Shown: positions 1 through 9,543 of the stretch, piece by piece
Layout of the letters: each line of letters opens with the position of its first letter
Numbering within the stretch: position 1 is the first letter of the stretch
From: Streptomyces cellostaticus
GTDB lineage: Bacteria; Actinomycetota; Actinomycetes; Streptomycetales; Streptomycetaceae
Reading direction: 5' to 3'
Length of the DNA: 64,000 bases
Assembly: GCF_023630175.1 (NCBI RefSeq)
Contig: NZ_JALLIN010000016.1
Location: forward strand, 1 to 64,000
Notes under the pieces: model-generated
The model's input: the letters and a program-made list of their open reading frames with translations, nothing else
Told to the model about the DNA's origin: nothing
Database searches by the model: none
Program-made: the position numbers and the translations under genes

Positions 1-3000
1 CCTTGCGGGCCCGGGTCGCCTTCTTCGCCGGCGCGGCCTTCTTCGCCGCCTTCTTGGTGGCGGCGGTGCTCCTTGCGGTGGCCGCGTCACCGGCCTCGGT
101 CACCGTCTTCCTCGTCGTCGCCCGGGCGGCCGTCGTCCTCCTCCCCGCGCTACCGCGCGGTGCCTTCACCGGTTCCGCGTCGCTGACCCGGTCGGCGCCG
201 AGGATCTCGCGCAGGAACTTGCCGGTGTGGCTGGCCGGTACCCCCGCGACCTCCTCGGGCGTCCCCTCGGCCACCACCAGGCCGCCGCCGGCGCCGCCCT
301 CCGGGCCCATGTCGACGAGCCAGTCGGCGGTCTTGATCACATCGAGGTTGTGCTCGATGACGATGACCGTGTTGCCCTTGTCGACCAGGCCGGAGAGGAC
401 CTTCAGCAGCTTGCTGATGTCCTCGAAGTGCAGACCGGTGGTCGGCTCGTCCAGGACGTAGACCGTGCGGCCGGTGGAGCGCTTCTGCAGCTCGCTGGCG
501 AGCTTCACGCGCTGCGCCTCACCGCCGGACAGGGTGGTCGCGGACTGGCCGAGCCGGACGTAGCCGAGGCCGACGTCCTTCAGTGTGCGCAGGTGCCGGG
601 AGATGGACGGGACGGCCTCGAAGAACTCGGTCGCCTCCTCGATCGGCATGTTCAGCACCTCGGCGATGGACTTGCCCTTGTAGTGGACCTCCAGGGTCTC
701 CCGGTTGTACCGGGCGCCGTGGCAGACCTCGCACGGGACGTAGACGTCCGGGAGGAAGTTCATCTCGATCTTGATGGTGCCGTCGCCCGCGCAGTTCTCG
801 CAGCGGCCGCCCTTGACGTTGAAGGAGAAGCGGCCGGGCAGGTACCCGCGGACCTTCGCCTCGGTGGTCTCGGCGAACAGCTTGCGGATGTGGTCGAAGA
901 CACCGGTGTAGGTCGCCGGGTTGGACCGCGGGGTGCGGCCGATGGGCGACTGGTCGACGTGCACGACCTTGTCGACCAGGTCGTCGCCGTCCACGCGCGT
1001 GTGCCGTCCGGGCACGCTGCGCGCGCCGTTGAGCTCACGCGCGAGGTGCGTGTACAGGATGTCGTTGACCAGCGTCGACTTGCCGGACCCGGACACGCCG
1101 GTCACGGCGGTGAACACACCCAGCGGGAAGGACACGTCGATGTCCTGCAGGTTGTTCTCGCGCGCGCCGTGCACCGTCAGCTGCCGGGAGGGGTCGCGGG
1201 GGCGCCGCACGTCGGGCAGCGGGATCGACTTGCGGCCCGAGAGGTACTGGCCGGTCTGGGACTCGGCGTTGGCGAGCAGTTCCTTGAGGGAACCGCTGTG
1301 CACGACCTTGCCGCCGTGCTCGCCGGCGCCGGGGCCGATGTCCACGATCCAGTCGGCGACCTTGATGGTGTCCTCGTCGTGCTCGACGACGATGAGCGTG
1401 TTGCCCATGTCCCGCAGCCGGACCAGGGTCTCGATCAGCCGGTGGTTGTCCCGCTGGTGCAGGCCGATGGACGGCTCGTCCAGCACGTACAGGACGCCGA
1501 CCAGACCGGAACCGATCTGGGTGGCGAGGCGGATGCGCTGGGCCTCGCCGCCGGAGAGGGTACCGGCGGCGCGGTTGAGCGAGAGGTAGTCCAGACCGAC
1601 GTCGACCAGGAACCTCAGCCGCTCGTTGACCTCCTTCAGGACCCGCTCGGCGATCTTCTTGTCGCGGGCGCTCAGCCTCAGCTCGCCCAGGAAGTCCGCA
1701 CAGTCGCTGATCGACATCGCGGAGACCTCGGCGATGGACTTCTCCATGACCGTCACGGCCAGGACGATCGGCTTCAGGCGTGTGCCCTCGCAGGAGGGGC
1801 AGGGCACCTCGCGCATGTAGCCCTCGAAGCGCTCGCGGCTGGCGTCGCTCTCGGCCTCGCTGTGCCGGCGCTTGACGAACGGCACCGCGCCCTCGAAGGG
1901 AGTGGTGTACACGCGCTCGCGGCCGTACCGGTTGCGGTAGCGGACCTCGATCTGGGTCTTGTGGCCGTGCAGCAGGGCCTTCCTCGCCCGCTGGGGCAGG
2001 CCCGCGAAGGGGATGTCGGTGCGGAAGCCGAGGGCGTCGGCGAGGGCGCCGACCAGCCGGCCGAAGTAGTCCTTGGTGTGACCGTGCGACCAGGGGTGGA
2101 TGGCGCCCTCGTCGAGGGACTTGTCCTCGTCCGGGACGATCAGCTCGGGGTCGACCTCCATGCGCGTGCCGATGCCGGTGCACTCGGGGCAGGCGCCGAA
2201 GGGCGAGTTGAAGGAGAAGGAGCGGGGCTCCAGCTCCTCGAAGGACAGGTCGTCGTACGGGCAGTACAGGTGCTCCGAGTACATGCGCTCGCGCTCGGGG
2301 TCGTCCTCGGGAAGGTCGACGAAGTCGAGCACGACCATGCCGCCGGACAGGCCGAGCGCGGTCTCGACGGAGTCGGTGAGCCGGCGCTTGGCGGAGTCCT
2401 TGACCGTGAGGCGGTCGACGACCACCTCGATGGTGTGCTTCTCCTGCTTCTTCAGTGTGGGCGGCTCGGAGAGCTGGACGGTCCGGCCGTCGACGCGGGC
2501 GCGGGAGTAGCCCTTGGTCTGCAGGTCGGCGAAGAGGTCGACGAACTCGCCCTTGCGCTCGCGCACCAGCGGAGACAGCACCTGGAAGCGGCTGCCCTCC
2601 GGCAGTTCCAGGACCTTGTCGACGATGGCCTGCGGCGACTGCCGCGAGATGGGGCGGCCGCACTCGGGACAGTGCGGCTTGCCGATGCGCGCGAAGAGCA
2701 GCCGCAGGTAGTCGTAGACCTCGGTGATGGTGCCGACCGTCGAACGCGGGTTGCGCGAGGTCGACTTCTGGTCGATGGAGACGGCCGGGGACAGGCCCTC
2801 GATGAAGTCCACGTCCGGCTTGTCCATCTGGCCGAGGAACTGCCGGGCGTACGAGGAGAGCGACTCCACGTAGCGCCGCTGCCCCTCGGCGAAGATCGTG
2901 TCGAAGGCCAGCGAGGACTTGCCCGACCCCGACAGGCCCGTGAAGACGATGAGCGAGTCGCGCGGGAGGTCGAGCGAGACGTTCTTCAGGTTGTGCTCGC

Positions 3001-3031
3001 GCGCTCCACGGACGATGAGACGGTCGGCCAC
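1..3031 (-). CDS. uvrA: UvrABC excinuclease subunit A (3' end cut by window edge)
   Basis: Damage-recognition ATPase of nucleotide excision repair, acting with UvrB and UvrC in the cytoplasm. Read on the minus strand from a GTG ([14 protein letters not shown]) at 3031. It has the first Walker A ([12 protein letters not shown]) about 40 residues in, a CPECG zinc-binding half, two ABC signatures of the LSGGEAQR type, a second Walker A ([13 protein letters not shown]) and the C-terminal zinc finger (CENCAGDG to [10 protein letters not shown]). About 1010 codons are present, close to the usual length of streptomycete UvrA, and the reading frame is still open at base 2. The last 30 or so residues form a Lys/Ala-rich tail, common in actinobacterial UvrA. 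uvrB lies 9 kb away on the same strand, so the two are not in one operon. Confidence 0.97.
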   Translation of the reverse strand, partial: MADRLIVRGAREHNLKNVSLDLPRDSLIVFTGLSGSGKSSLAFDTIFAEGQRRYVESLSSYARQFLGQMDKPDVDFIEGLSPAVSIDQKSTSRNPRSTVGTITEVYDYLRLLFARIGKPHCPECGRPISRQSPQAIVDKVLELPEGSRFQVLSPLVRERKGEFVDLFADLQTKGYSRARVDGRTVQLSEPPTLKKQEKHTIEVVVDRLTVKDSAKRRLTDSVETALGLSGGMVVLDFVDLPEDDPERERMYSEHLYCPYDDLSFEELEPRSFSFNSPFGACPECTGIGTRMEVDPELIVPDEDKSLDEGAIHPWSHGHTKDYFGRLVGALADALGFRTDIPFAGLPQRARKALLHGHKTQIEVRYRNRYGRERVYTTPFEGAVPFVKRRHSEAESDASRERFEGYMREVPCPSCEGTRLKPIVLAVTVMEKSIAEVSAMSISDCADFLGELRLSARDKKIAERVLKEVNERLRFLVDVGLDYLSLNRAAGTLSGGEAQRIRLATQIGSGLVGVLYVLDEPSIGLHQRDNHRLIETLVRLRDMGNTLIVVEHDEDTIKVADWIVDIGPGAGEHGGKVVHSGSLKELLANAESQTGQYLSGRKSIPLPDVRRPRDPSRQLTVHGARENNLQDIDVSFPLGVFTAVTGVSGSGKSTLVNDILYTHLARELNGARSVPGRHTRVDGDDLVDKVVHVDQSPIGRTPRSNPATYTGVFDHIRKLFAETTEAKVRGYLPGRFSFNVKGGRCENCAGDGTIKIEMNFLPDVYVPCEVCHGARYNRETLEVHYKGKSIAEVLNMPIEEATEFFEAVPSISRHLRTLKDVGLGYVRLGQSATTLSGGEAQRVKLASELQKRSTGRTVYVLDEPTTGLHFEDISKLLKVLSGLVDKGNTVIVIEHNLDVIKTADWLVDMGPEGGAGGGLVVAEGTPEEVAGVPASHTGKFLREILGADRVSDAEPVKAPRGSAGRRTTAARATTRKTVTEAGDAATARSTAATKKAAKKAAPAKKATRARK

Positions 3032-3220
3032 GCCGGTCCGCACCTTTCTTGAGAGAAGTGACAGGGGCCGGGGCCCCCGTGCTTCTTCGAGACTAGGGGG
3101 AGCCACTGACAGCGCCGGTCGGGTTCCGGGATGCATAACAATCCCGGGCCCTCCTGCATGCCCGACGCCGTGCTCGACGATATAGCACGTGCTTTCGATT
3201 TACGGGCGAGCTTCACCACC

Positions 3221-3249
3221 TTCACCCGAAGGGGTGGCGCGACTAGGGT
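3221..3249 (+). promoter_or_regulatory. Candidate leaderless promoter for the MDMPI gene
   Basis: TTCACC (3221-3226), 17-nt spacer, TAGGGT (3244-3249), then 7 nt to the ATG at 3257. The spacing fits a housekeeping-sigma promoter whose transcript would begin at or within a base or two of the start codon, which is frequent in Streptomyces. No Shine-Dalgarno sequence is visible upstream of this ATG. Seen by eye only. Confidence 0.5.
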
Positions 3250-3256
3250 CAGGGCC

Positions 3257-3943
3257 ATGATTGATCACGCTCATGACCTGGCCCGTGTGCGGGAGGCGAC
3301 CGAGCGGCTCCTCACCGCTGCCGCCAAGCTGGACAACGCCTCGGTGGCCGAGCCGTCACGCCTGCCCGGCTGGACCCGCGGGCACGTCCTCGCCCACCTC
3401 GCCCGCAACGCGGACGCCCTCGTGAACGTCCTCGAGGGCCGCCCCATGTACGAGAGCGCCGAGGCGCGGGACGCCGACATCGAGCGGGACGCCCTGCGCC
3501 CGCTGGACGCCCAGCTCGCCGACGTGCGCGAGAGCGCGGCCGACCTCCAGCGGGCGTCGGACGTTCCGGCGGACTGGACGCGCACGGTGGAGCTGCGCAA
3601 CGGCGTCACCGACACCGCCGCCCGGCTGCCGTTCCGGCGGTGGGTCGAGGTCGACCTGCACCACGTGGACCTCGGCATCGGCTACGAGCTGGAGGACCTG
3701 CCCGCGGAGTTCACGGAGCGCGAGACCGGATTCCTGGCGGATCGCTTCGCCGGGCACCCCGACGTCCCGGCGACCCGGATCACGGACGGCACGCGCACGT
3801 GGCGCACCGGCCGTGACGCCGCCGCAGCCGCGATCACGGTGACCGGCGCGCCCGCGGACCTGCTGGGCTGGCTCGCCGGCCGCCGTGCGGGAACCGCGCT
3901 GGAGGTGACGGGGGGCGCACTGCCGACGCTGCCACCGCTGTAG
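3257..3943 (+). CDS. Maleylpyruvate isomerase family mycothiol-dependent enzyme
   Basis: 228-aa protein of the MDMPI/DinB-like fold. The N-terminal part has the typical LPGWTRGHVLAHLARNADAL helix, in which the histidines of the family bind a metal, and a second motif RRWVEVDLHHVDLG lies near residue 140. These proteins use mycothiol, the actinobacterial thiol, as cofactor in isomerase or transferase reactions, but the substrate of this one cannot be told. I chose the ATG at 3257 rather than the upstream in-frame ATG at 3131 because the conserved domain starts here and a leaderless-type promoter sits just ahead. It is divergent from uvrA and followed 45 bp later by an MBL-fold gene on the same strand. 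Confidence 0.88.
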   Translation: MIDHAHDLARVREATERLLTAAAKLDNASVAEPSRLPGWTRGHVLAHLARNADALVNVLEGRPMYESAEARDADIERDALRPLDAQLADVRESAADLQRASDVPADWTRTVELRNGVTDTAARLPFRRWVEVDLHHVDLGIGYELEDLPAEFTERETGFLADRFAGHPDVPATRITDGTRTWRTGRDAAAAAITVTGAPADLLGWLAGRRAGTALEVTGGALPTLPPL

Positions 3944-3988
3944 CGCGACACGGCTCCGCGGACGCCGGCCCGCTATAGGCTGATCACC

Positions 3989-4645
3989 ATGACGTACAGC
4001 GGAGAGGTCAGGGTCGGCGGACCCGCGGACGTGCACGAGCTGAAAGACCTGATGATCACCAAGATCGCGGTCGGCCCGATGGACAACAACGCCTACCTGC
4101 TGCGCTGCCGGGCCACCGACGAGCAGTTGCTGATCGACGCCGCGGCCGACGCCGGGGCGCTGCTGGGCATGATCGGTGACGACGGCATCGCGTCCGTCGT
4201 CACCACCCACCGGCACGGTGACCACTGGCAGGCGCTCGCCGAGGTCGTCGCCGCCACCGGCGCGCGTACGTACGCCGGCCGGGAGGACGCGCCCGGCATC
4301 CCGGTGGCCACCGACGTCCTCGTCGACGACGGCGACGTCGTCCGGGTCGGACGCGTGGAGCTCACCGCCCGCCACCTCGTCGGGCACACCCCGGGCTCCA
4401 TCGCCCTGGTCTACGACGACCCGCACGGCCACCCGCACGTCTTCACCGGCGACTGCCTCTTCCCGGGTGGTGTGGGCAACACCCGCAAGGATCCCGAGGC
4501 GTTCGCCAGCCTGATCCACGACGTCGAGACGAAGATCTTCCAGGTGCTGCCGGACGAGACCTGGGTCTACCCCGGGCACGGCAACGACACCACGCTGGGC
4601 GCCGAACGGCCGCACCTGCCGGAGTGGCACTCGCGCGGGTGGTAG
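3989..4645 (+). CDS. MBL-fold metallo-hydrolase (glyoxalase II-like)
   Basis: 218 aa, single metallo-beta-lactamase domain. The metal-binding signature THRHGDHW lies at residues 73-80. A second ligand region is HLVGHTPGS, and FTGDCLF and YPGHGNDT supply the later Asp and His ligands. The pattern matches glyoxalase II-type thioester hydrolases, but the substrate is unknown. A possible -10 box TAGGCT (3976-3981) lies only 7 nt before the ATG and there is no clear ribosome site, so translation may be leaderless. It probably forms a short transcription unit with, or parallel to, the MDMPI gene before it. It converges on aroQ. Confidence 0.88.
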   Translation: MTYSGEVRVGGPADVHELKDLMITKIAVGPMDNNAYLLRCRATDEQLLIDAAADAGALLGMIGDDGIASVVTTHRHGDHWQALAEVVAATGARTYAGREDAPGIPVATDVLVDDGDVVRVGRVELTARHLVGHTPGSIALVYDDPHGHPHVFTGDCLFPGGVGNTRKDPEAFASLIHDVETKIFQVLPDETWVYPGHGNDTTLGAERPHLPEWHSRGW

Positions 4646-4949
4646 TCCGGCGCGGGTGGTAGACCCGAAGGCATCGCACACGCCGGGCGTACGCCCTTGA
4701 TGCGTGGCCAGCGCGCACGCCGAAGCACGCGCCCCGTGTGAACTTTGCACACGCGCCGGGTCCGCGTGCGCGCTCCCCGGCCCCCGTGACGCGCGGTCAA
4801 CTGGTGAATGCCCCGCCCGGGACGACGGATCCCGAGCGGTGTGGGCCGCCGGTCTCCAACCCCGCCCTCGACCGGCGGCCCGGGCCGGGGCCCACCCGGC
4901 GTCGCCCGGGCCCCCGTACCCGAGCCGTGGCCCGCGGCCGTCCCGCGGA
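4646..4949. other. Convergent intergenic region, possible terminator hairpin
   Basis: Non-coding gap between the MBL gene and aroQ, which converge here. An 11-bp inverted repeat (GGGCCGCCGGT at 4843-4853 and ACCGGCGGCCC at 4871-4881, 17-nt loop) could act as a terminator in either direction. A small dyad GTGTG/CACAC around 4737-4753 is also present. No convincing ORF was seen. Confidence 0.4.
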
Positions 4950-5423
4950 CTACGCGTCGGCCCGGGCCGCGCCCGCCAGTTCGGCGACCCGTTCGACGCC
5001 GAACACGTAGCCCTGCACCCCGCAGCCGGCGATCACGCCGTCGGCGCGCAACGAGACGTAGCTGTGGTGCCGGAACGACTCGCGCTGGTGGATGTTGGAG
5101 ATGTGCACCTCCACCACCGGCAGGCCGTCACAGGTGTTGAGCGCGTCGAGGATCGCCACCGACGTGTGGGAGTAGGCGCCGGGGTTGATGACGATGCCGC
5201 AGTGGTTCAGCCGCGCCTCGTGGATCCAGTCCACCAGTTCGCCCTCGTGGTTGGACTGCCGGCAGTCCACCGTGCCGCCGTGCGCGGCCGCGGCCCCGGC
5301 GCACATCGCCTCCACGTCGGCGAGCGTGTCCTTGCCGTAGATCTCGGGCTGGCGCCGGCCGAGGAGGTTCAGGTTGGGCCCGTTGAGGATCATGATCGGG
5401 GCGTCGGCCAGGGTGCGGGGCAC
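4950..5423 (-). CDS. aroQ: Type II 3-dehydroquinate dehydratase
   Basis: 157 aa. Catalyses the reversible dehydration of 3-dehydroquinate to 3-dehydroshikimate in the shikimate pathway or quinate catabolism; cytoplasmic dodecamer in this family. The N-terminal signature [19 protein letters not shown] carries the catalytic Arg (R24) and Tyr (Y29). NPGAYSHTS and VEVHISN supply the active-site Asn/His and substrate-binding segments. GTG start at 5423 preceded by GGAGGA. It stands alone, divergent from an MHS transporter; some members of that transporter family carry shikimate or quinate, so a functional link is possible but is only an inference. Confidence 0.96.
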   Translation of the reverse strand: MPRTLADAPIMILNGPNLNLLGRRQPEIYGKDTLADVEAMCAGAAAAHGGTVDCRQSNHEGELVDWIHEARLNHCGIVINPGAYSHTSVAILDALNTCDGLPVVEVHISNIHQRESFRHHSYVSLRADGVIAGCGVQGYVFGVERVAELAGAARADA

Positions 5424-5617
5424 GGGTTCCTCCGGTCCGTTCGGGGCGGCGCGTTCACGACCGCTGCTCGGACCCGGTCTATCACGGCACGACGAGCGGC
5501 CGGGGGCGGCCGAGGGGCGGTGGCGGAGTTGCGTCGGCCGGTCCGGCTCACGCCGTTGTTCCCGATCAGCTCCGTGCGCCCCCGTAACCCAAGATCACCA
5601 CGGGGGGTTGGCGTGGC

Positions 5618-6928
5618 ATGCAGCCCGTACGCCCCCTGAGGGCGCCTTCCCTGCCGCGGCTGGCGGCCGCCTCGCTCGCCGGGACCGCGATCGAGTTCTA
5701 CGACTTCTTCGTCTACGGGACCGCGGCGGCCCTGGTGCTGGGGCCGCTGTTCTTCCCGACGTTCTCGCCGATGGCCGGGACGCTCGCCGCGTTCGGGACG
5801 TTCGGGGTGGGATTCGTGGCCCGGCCGCTCGGCTCGGTGCTGTTCGGGCACCTCGGCGACCGGCGCGGTCGGCGGCCGGTGCTGGTCGCCTCCCTACTGC
5901 TGACCGGCGCCTCCACGGTCGCCGTCGGCTGCGTGCCGGCGTACGGGACCATCGGAGCGGCCGCCCCCGTGCTGCTGCTCCTGCTGCGTTTCCTGCAGGG
6001 GCTGGGACTCGGCGGTGAGTGGGGCGGGGCGGTACTGCTGACCGCCGAGCACGCGCCGGCCGCACGGCGTGCCCTGTGGTCGAGCTTTCCCCAAGTGGGG
6101 CCCGCCGTGGGCTTCGTGCTCGCCAACGGGGTGATGCTCGCCCTGTCGGCCGCCCTGCCCGGCGACGCGTTCGCCCAGTGGGGCTGGCGGGTGCCGTTCT
6201 GGGCGGCCGGGGTACTGGCCCTGGCCGGACTGTGGCTTCGTTCCTCGCTCACCGAGAGCCCCCGGTTCCTCCAGATCGACGACCACGCGCGGGTACCGCT
6301 CGTGGAGGTCGTACGGCACCACGGGCGGCTGGTGCTGCTGACGGCCGGCGCGCTGGCCGTCGGGTACGCGGTGTTCTACGCGGTGACGACCTGGTCCCTC
6401 GCGTACGCCACCGGACGGCTCGGGGTGAGCCGGACCGTCATGCTCACCTGTGTCATGGTCGCGGTGGTGGTGAAGGGGGCGCTGACACCTCTGATGGCGC
6501 TGCTCGGCGACCGCTACGGCCGGCGCCCGCTGTGCCTGGCGGGCTGCGCGGGCTGCGCGCTGTGGATGCTGCCGATGGTCGCCCTGCTCGGGACCGGTGA
6601 ACCGGTGCTGATGTTCCTCGGCATCCTGGGCGCGCTGATCGCCTTCATCACCATGTTCGCGGTGATCGCCGCGTACCTGCCGGAGCTGTACGAGGCGCGG
6701 GTGCGCTGCACGGGCGCCGCGGTCGGCTACAACCTCGGCGGCGTCCTGGGAGGCGCCCTCACCCCGATGGTGGCGACGGCGCTGACGGACCACGGCGGGC
6801 GCGTCCCGTGGGGCGTGGGCGTCTATCTGACCGGGATCGCCCTGGTGAGCCTGGTCTGTTTCGCCCTGCTGCCGGAGACACGGCCCGCGCCGACGCCCGT
6901 GCCCGCGAGGGAACCGGCCACGGGCTGA
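5618..6928 (+). CDS. MHS-family MFS transporter (metabolite:H+ symporter)
   Basis: 436 aa with about 12 hydrophobic segments. The N-terminal ASLAGTAIEFYDFFVYG motif and the loop GHLGDRRGRRPVL are hallmarks of the metabolite:H+ symporter group (ProP, ShiA, KgtP-like). The second cytoplasmic loop repeats the motif as LGDRYGRRPLC near residue 300, and LTESPRF lies in the central loop. It imports an organic acid, zwitterion or similar solute with protons; the substrate cannot be read from sequence. Divergently placed next to aroQ. Start ATG at 5618; the ribosome site is weak (a G-run at 5602-5607). Confidence 0.9.
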   Translation: MQPVRPLRAPSLPRLAAASLAGTAIEFYDFFVYGTAAALVLGPLFFPTFSPMAGTLAAFGTFGVGFVARPLGSVLFGHLGDRRGRRPVLVASLLLTGASTVAVGCVPAYGTIGAAAPVLLLLLRFLQGLGLGGEWGGAVLLTAEHAPAARRALWSSFPQVGPAVGFVLANGVMLALSAALPGDAFAQWGWRVPFWAAGVLALAGLWLRSSLTESPRFLQIDDHARVPLVEVVRHHGRLVLLTAGALAVGYAVFYAVTTWSLAYATGRLGVSRTVMLTCVMVAVVVKGALTPLMALLGDRYGRRPLCLAGCAGCALWMLPMVALLGTGEPVLMFLGILGALIAFITMFAVIAAYLPELYEARVRCTGAAVGYNLGGVLGGALTPMVATALTDHGGRVPWGVGVYLTGIALVSLVCFALLPETRPAPTPVPAREPATG

Positions 6929-7081
6929 GCGAACGCTCCGGCGCCGCACCGGCGGGGGCGGGGCCTCCTTCGGGTCATGCCCCTCGCCGCGGCGCCGTCG
7001 GTTGCCATGGCGCCCTCCTTCGCCTCCCGACGCACGGCATCGGCCCCGCTCCCTGATCCGGCCCGACCCGGACGTAGGACC

Positions 7082-8182
7082 CTAGGGATTGATCGCCAGC
7101 TCCAGGTAGGCCGCGAACAGCACCAGGTGCACTCCGCCCTGCAGGGGTGTGGCCCGGCCCGGCACCACCGTCAGGGAGCTGACCACCACGGTCAGCGCGA
7201 GCAGCAGCATGTGGGTGGCGCCGAGGCCGAGGACGAGCGGTCCGGACAGCCAGATCGAGGCCAGGGCGACGGCGGGGATGGTCAGGCCGATGCTGGCCAT
7301 CGCCGAGCCGAGCGCGAGGTTGAGGCTGGTCTGCACCCGGTCCCTGCGGGCCGCGCGCGCCGCCGCGATGGTCTCGGGCAGCAGAACGAGCAGGGCGATG
7401 ATCACACCGACGACGGCCTGGTGCAGGCCGGCCGCCTCCACCCCCGACTCGATGGTCGGCGACACCCCCTTGGCGAGTCCCACCACGCCGATCAGCGCGA
7501 GGCCGAGCAGACCGAGACTGATCCATGCCCTGCGCGCGGACGGGGGCCCGGCGTGGTCGTCCCCCGTGATCACACCGCCCTGCCGGCTGATCGGCAGGAA
7601 GTAGTCACGGTGCCGCACGGTCTGGGTGGCCACGAACAGTCCGTAGAGGATCAGCGAGGACAGCGCGGCGAAGGTGAGCTGGACGGTGGAGAACTCGGGG
7701 CCGGGCTTGCTGGTGGTGAATGTCGGCAGTACCAGGCTGAGCGTGGCGAGGGTCGCCACGGTGGCCAGGGCGGCGCCGGTGCCCTCCGGGTTGAAGACCG
7801 CGGTGCCGTGCCGCAGGGAGGCCACGAGGAGACTGAGTCCGACGATGCCGTTGCAGGTGATCATCACGGCGGCGAAGACGGTGTCCCGCGCCAGGCTGGC
7901 GCTCTTGTCACCGCCGTCGACCATGAGGGTGACGATCAGGGCCACCTCGATGATCGTGACGGCGATGGCCAGCACCAGGGAGCCGAAGGGCTCGCCCACC
8001 CGATGCGCGACCACCTCGGCGTGGTGCACCGCCGCCAGGACGGCCGCGGCGAGGACCAGGGTGACCAGCGCGACGAGCGGGCCGGGGAGGCCGCGGCCCC
8101 AGGTGAGGACGAGCAGGACGACCGCGAGGACCGGCACGAGGAACGTCCACTGGGTGGTGAGCGATCGGAGCCGAACGATCAT
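7082..8182 (-). CDS. chaA: Calcium/cation:proton antiporter, ChaA type
   Basis: 366 aa, about 11 transmembrane segments. The alpha-repeat regions typical of the CaCA superfamily are visible. The N-terminal half has HHAEVVAHRVGEPFGSLVLA followed by IAVTIIEVALIVTLM with the conserved acidic residues. The C-terminal repeat includes VVGVIIALLVLLPETIAA. Family members exchange Ca2+, Na+ or K+ for H+ across the cytoplasmic membrane. The gene lies 138 bp downstream of terC on the same strand, within a run of metal-related genes. Symbol by family resemblance only. Confidence 0.88.
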   Translation of the reverse strand: MIVRLRSLTTQWTFLVPVLAVVLLVLTWGRGLPGPLVALVTLVLAAAVLAAVHHAEVVAHRVGEPFGSLVLAIAVTIIEVALIVTLMVDGGDKSASLARDTVFAAVMITCNGIVGLSLLVASLRHGTAVFNPEGTGAALATVATLATLSLVLPTFTTSKPGPEFSTVQLTFAALSSLILYGLFVATQTVRHRDYFLPISRQGGVITGDDHAGPPSARRAWISLGLLGLALIGVVGLAKGVSPTIESGVEAAGLHQAVVGVIIALLVLLPETIAAARAARRDRVQTSLNLALGSAMASIGLTIPAVALASIWLSGPLVLGLGATHMLLLALTVVVSSLTVVPGRATPLQGGVHLVLFAAYLELAINP

Positions 8183-8252
8183 GCTGCGATCGTGGCAGAC
8201 ACGTACAGGGTTCGCATTGCGTTCTTTTCGGATCTCTTACCGTCCTTTCCGC

Positions 8253-8286
8253 GTGGGGCCCCGGTCGTGGTGCGGCCGGGGCCCAC
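8253..8286 (-). terminator. Hairpin terminator downstream of terC
   Basis: GTGGGGCCCCGG (8253-8264) pairs with CCGGGGCCCAC (8276-8286) with one bulged G and an 11-nt loop. It lies between the terC stop and the chaA start on the same strand, so it may end or attenuate terC transcription. There is no U-tract, as is common in Streptomyces. Confidence 0.5.
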
Positions 8287-8320
8287 GGCTTCGGCGCCGG
8301 TCTGTCGCGCGCCGGGCCGG

Positions 8321-9322
8321 TCAGGCGTCGACGCCGCGCCTGGCCGTCTCGTCGCTCCCGGTGTCCGCCGCTTCGGTCGCCGCCCGCTTCCGGGAGGCGA
8401 CGAGGCTGGTGACGGTGGTGACGACCAGGACGGCGCAGATCACGCCGAGCGACACCGGGATACCGATCTCGGGGACGTGGACCCCGGACTCGTGCAGGGC
8501 GTGCAGCACCAGCTTGACGCCGATGAAACCCAGGATGATCGACAGGCCGTACGACAGGTGGACCAGCCTCCTCAGCAGGCCGCCTATGAGGAAGTACAGC
8601 TGACGCAGCCCCATCAGCGCGAAGGCGTTGGCGGTGAAGACGATGTACGGGTCCTGGGTCAGGCCGAAGATCGCGGGGATGGAGTCCAGCGCGAACAGCA
8701 CGTCCGTGGTGCCGATGGCCAGCATCACGACCAGCATCGGGGTCATGACCCGCTTGCCGTTCTGCCGGATCCACAGCTTGGTGCCGTGGTACCGGTCCGC
8801 CACGCCGAACCTGCGCTCCGCGGCCTTCAGCAGCTTGTTCTCCTCGTACTCCTCTTCCTCCTCGCCGGCCCGCGCGTCCTGGACGAGCTTCCAGGCGGTC
8901 CAGATCAGGAAGGCACCGAAGAGGTAGAACACCCAGGAGAAGCTGGCGATGATCGCGGCGCCGGCGGCTATGAACACGGCGCGCAGCACCAGGGCCACGA
9001 GGACACCGACGAGCAGCACCCGCTGCTGGTACTGCGAGGGCACCGCGAACTTCGCCATGATCAGGACGAAGACGAAGAGATTGTCGACGCTCAGCGATTT
9101 CTCGGTGATGAATCCGGCGAAGAACTCGCCGGCCGGCCCGCCGCCGCCGAGGAGGAGCAGGCCGAGGCCGAAGAGCCCGGCGAGGGCGATCCAGACGGCT
9201 GTCCAGATGCCCGCCTCCTTGATCGACACGTCATGGGGCCTGCGCCCGATGACGAAGTCGACCGCGATGAGGACGACGAGACCCACGATGGTGAGGACCC
9301 ACAGGGTCGGGGAGACTTCCAC
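8321..9322 (-). CDS. terC: TerC family integral membrane protein (metal export-associated)
   Basis: 333 aa, 8-9 transmembrane segments. Typical TerC features are VDFVIGRRPHDVSIKEA, SLSVDNLFVFVLIMAKF with the conserved Asp/Asn, and IGTTDVLFALDSIPAIFG with the second conserved acidic pair. An acidic linker (EEEEEYEEN) lies in the middle cytoplasmic loop. TerC/Alx proteins are linked to tellurite resistance, and recent work connects them to Mn2+ efflux and metalation of exported enzymes. I chose the GTG at 9322, preceded by GGAGG, over upstream in-frame ATGs because the conserved protein starts with VEVSPTLW and the upstream sequence is a riboswitch. Two terD-family genes lie upstream on the same strand. 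Confidence 0.93.
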   Translation of the reverse strand: MEVSPTLWVLTIVGLVVLIAVDFVIGRRPHDVSIKEAGIWTAVWIALAGLFGLGLLLLGGGGPAGEFFAGFITEKSLSVDNLFVFVLIMAKFAVPSQYQQRVLLVGVLVALVLRAVFIAAGAAIIASFSWVFYLFGAFLIWTAWKLVQDARAGEEEEEYEENKLLKAAERRFGVADRYHGTKLWIRQNGKRVMTPMLVVMLAIGTTDVLFALDSIPAIFGLTQDPYIVFTANAFALMGLRQLYFLIGGLLRRLVHLSYGLSIILGFIGVKLVLHALHESGVHVPEIGIPVSLGVICAVLVVTTVTSLVASRKRAATEAADTGSDETARRGVDA

Positions 9323-9463
9323 GGCACCTCCGGCACAGGTCATGGCAAACACATCCGCGTTGTCATTGCCGGAGGTCTCTTCCACCCGCGTGGGCCGGCG
9401 CCCCGGGATCCATGACGGTCCGTACTGACGGGTGCGCCGCAGTCGGGGAGTACTCCCCTCCGC
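9323..9463 (-). promoter_or_regulatory. yybP-ykoY (manganese) riboswitch leader of terC
   Basis: On the minus strand GGAGG (9461-9457) followed directly by the conserved GGAGUA opens the aptamer, and AGA-CCUCC (3' CCUCC at 9375-9371) closes it. P1 is therefore GGAGG/CCUCC, flanked inside by the invariant GGAGUA and AGA, as in the yybP-ykoY family, which senses Mn2+. The aptamer spans about 95 nt. The ten nucleotides ACCUCCGGCA that include the P1 3' strand (9376-9367) are perfectly complementary to UGCCGGAGGU (9335-9326), which contains the terC ribosome binding site. Ligand-stabilised P1 would therefore release the site: a translational ON switch. Confidence 0.88.
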
Positions 9464-9470
9464 ACGGAAA

Positions 9471-9500
9471 ACAGTACCCCAATTACCAAGGAAAGGTAAA
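9471..9500 (-). promoter_or_regulatory. Candidate promoter for the terC leader
   Basis: On the minus strand TTTACC (9500-9495), 18-nt spacer, TACTGT (9476-9471). Initiation about 7 nt downstream would begin the RNA at the 5' edge of the riboswitch aptamer. The segment 9470-9543 is markedly AT-rich for this genome and also contains the inverted repeat GGTAAAGT/ACTTTACC. By-eye prediction. Confidence 0.45.
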
Positions 9501-9543
9501 GTATTTGGTAAAAGAGAGCTCAAATTAGCAGCTCAGGAGCACT

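Noticed and set aside
227..3052. 941-residue plus-strand open frame
   Set aside because: Antisense shadow of uvrA caused by high third-position GC; the minus-strand product is unmistakable UvrA.
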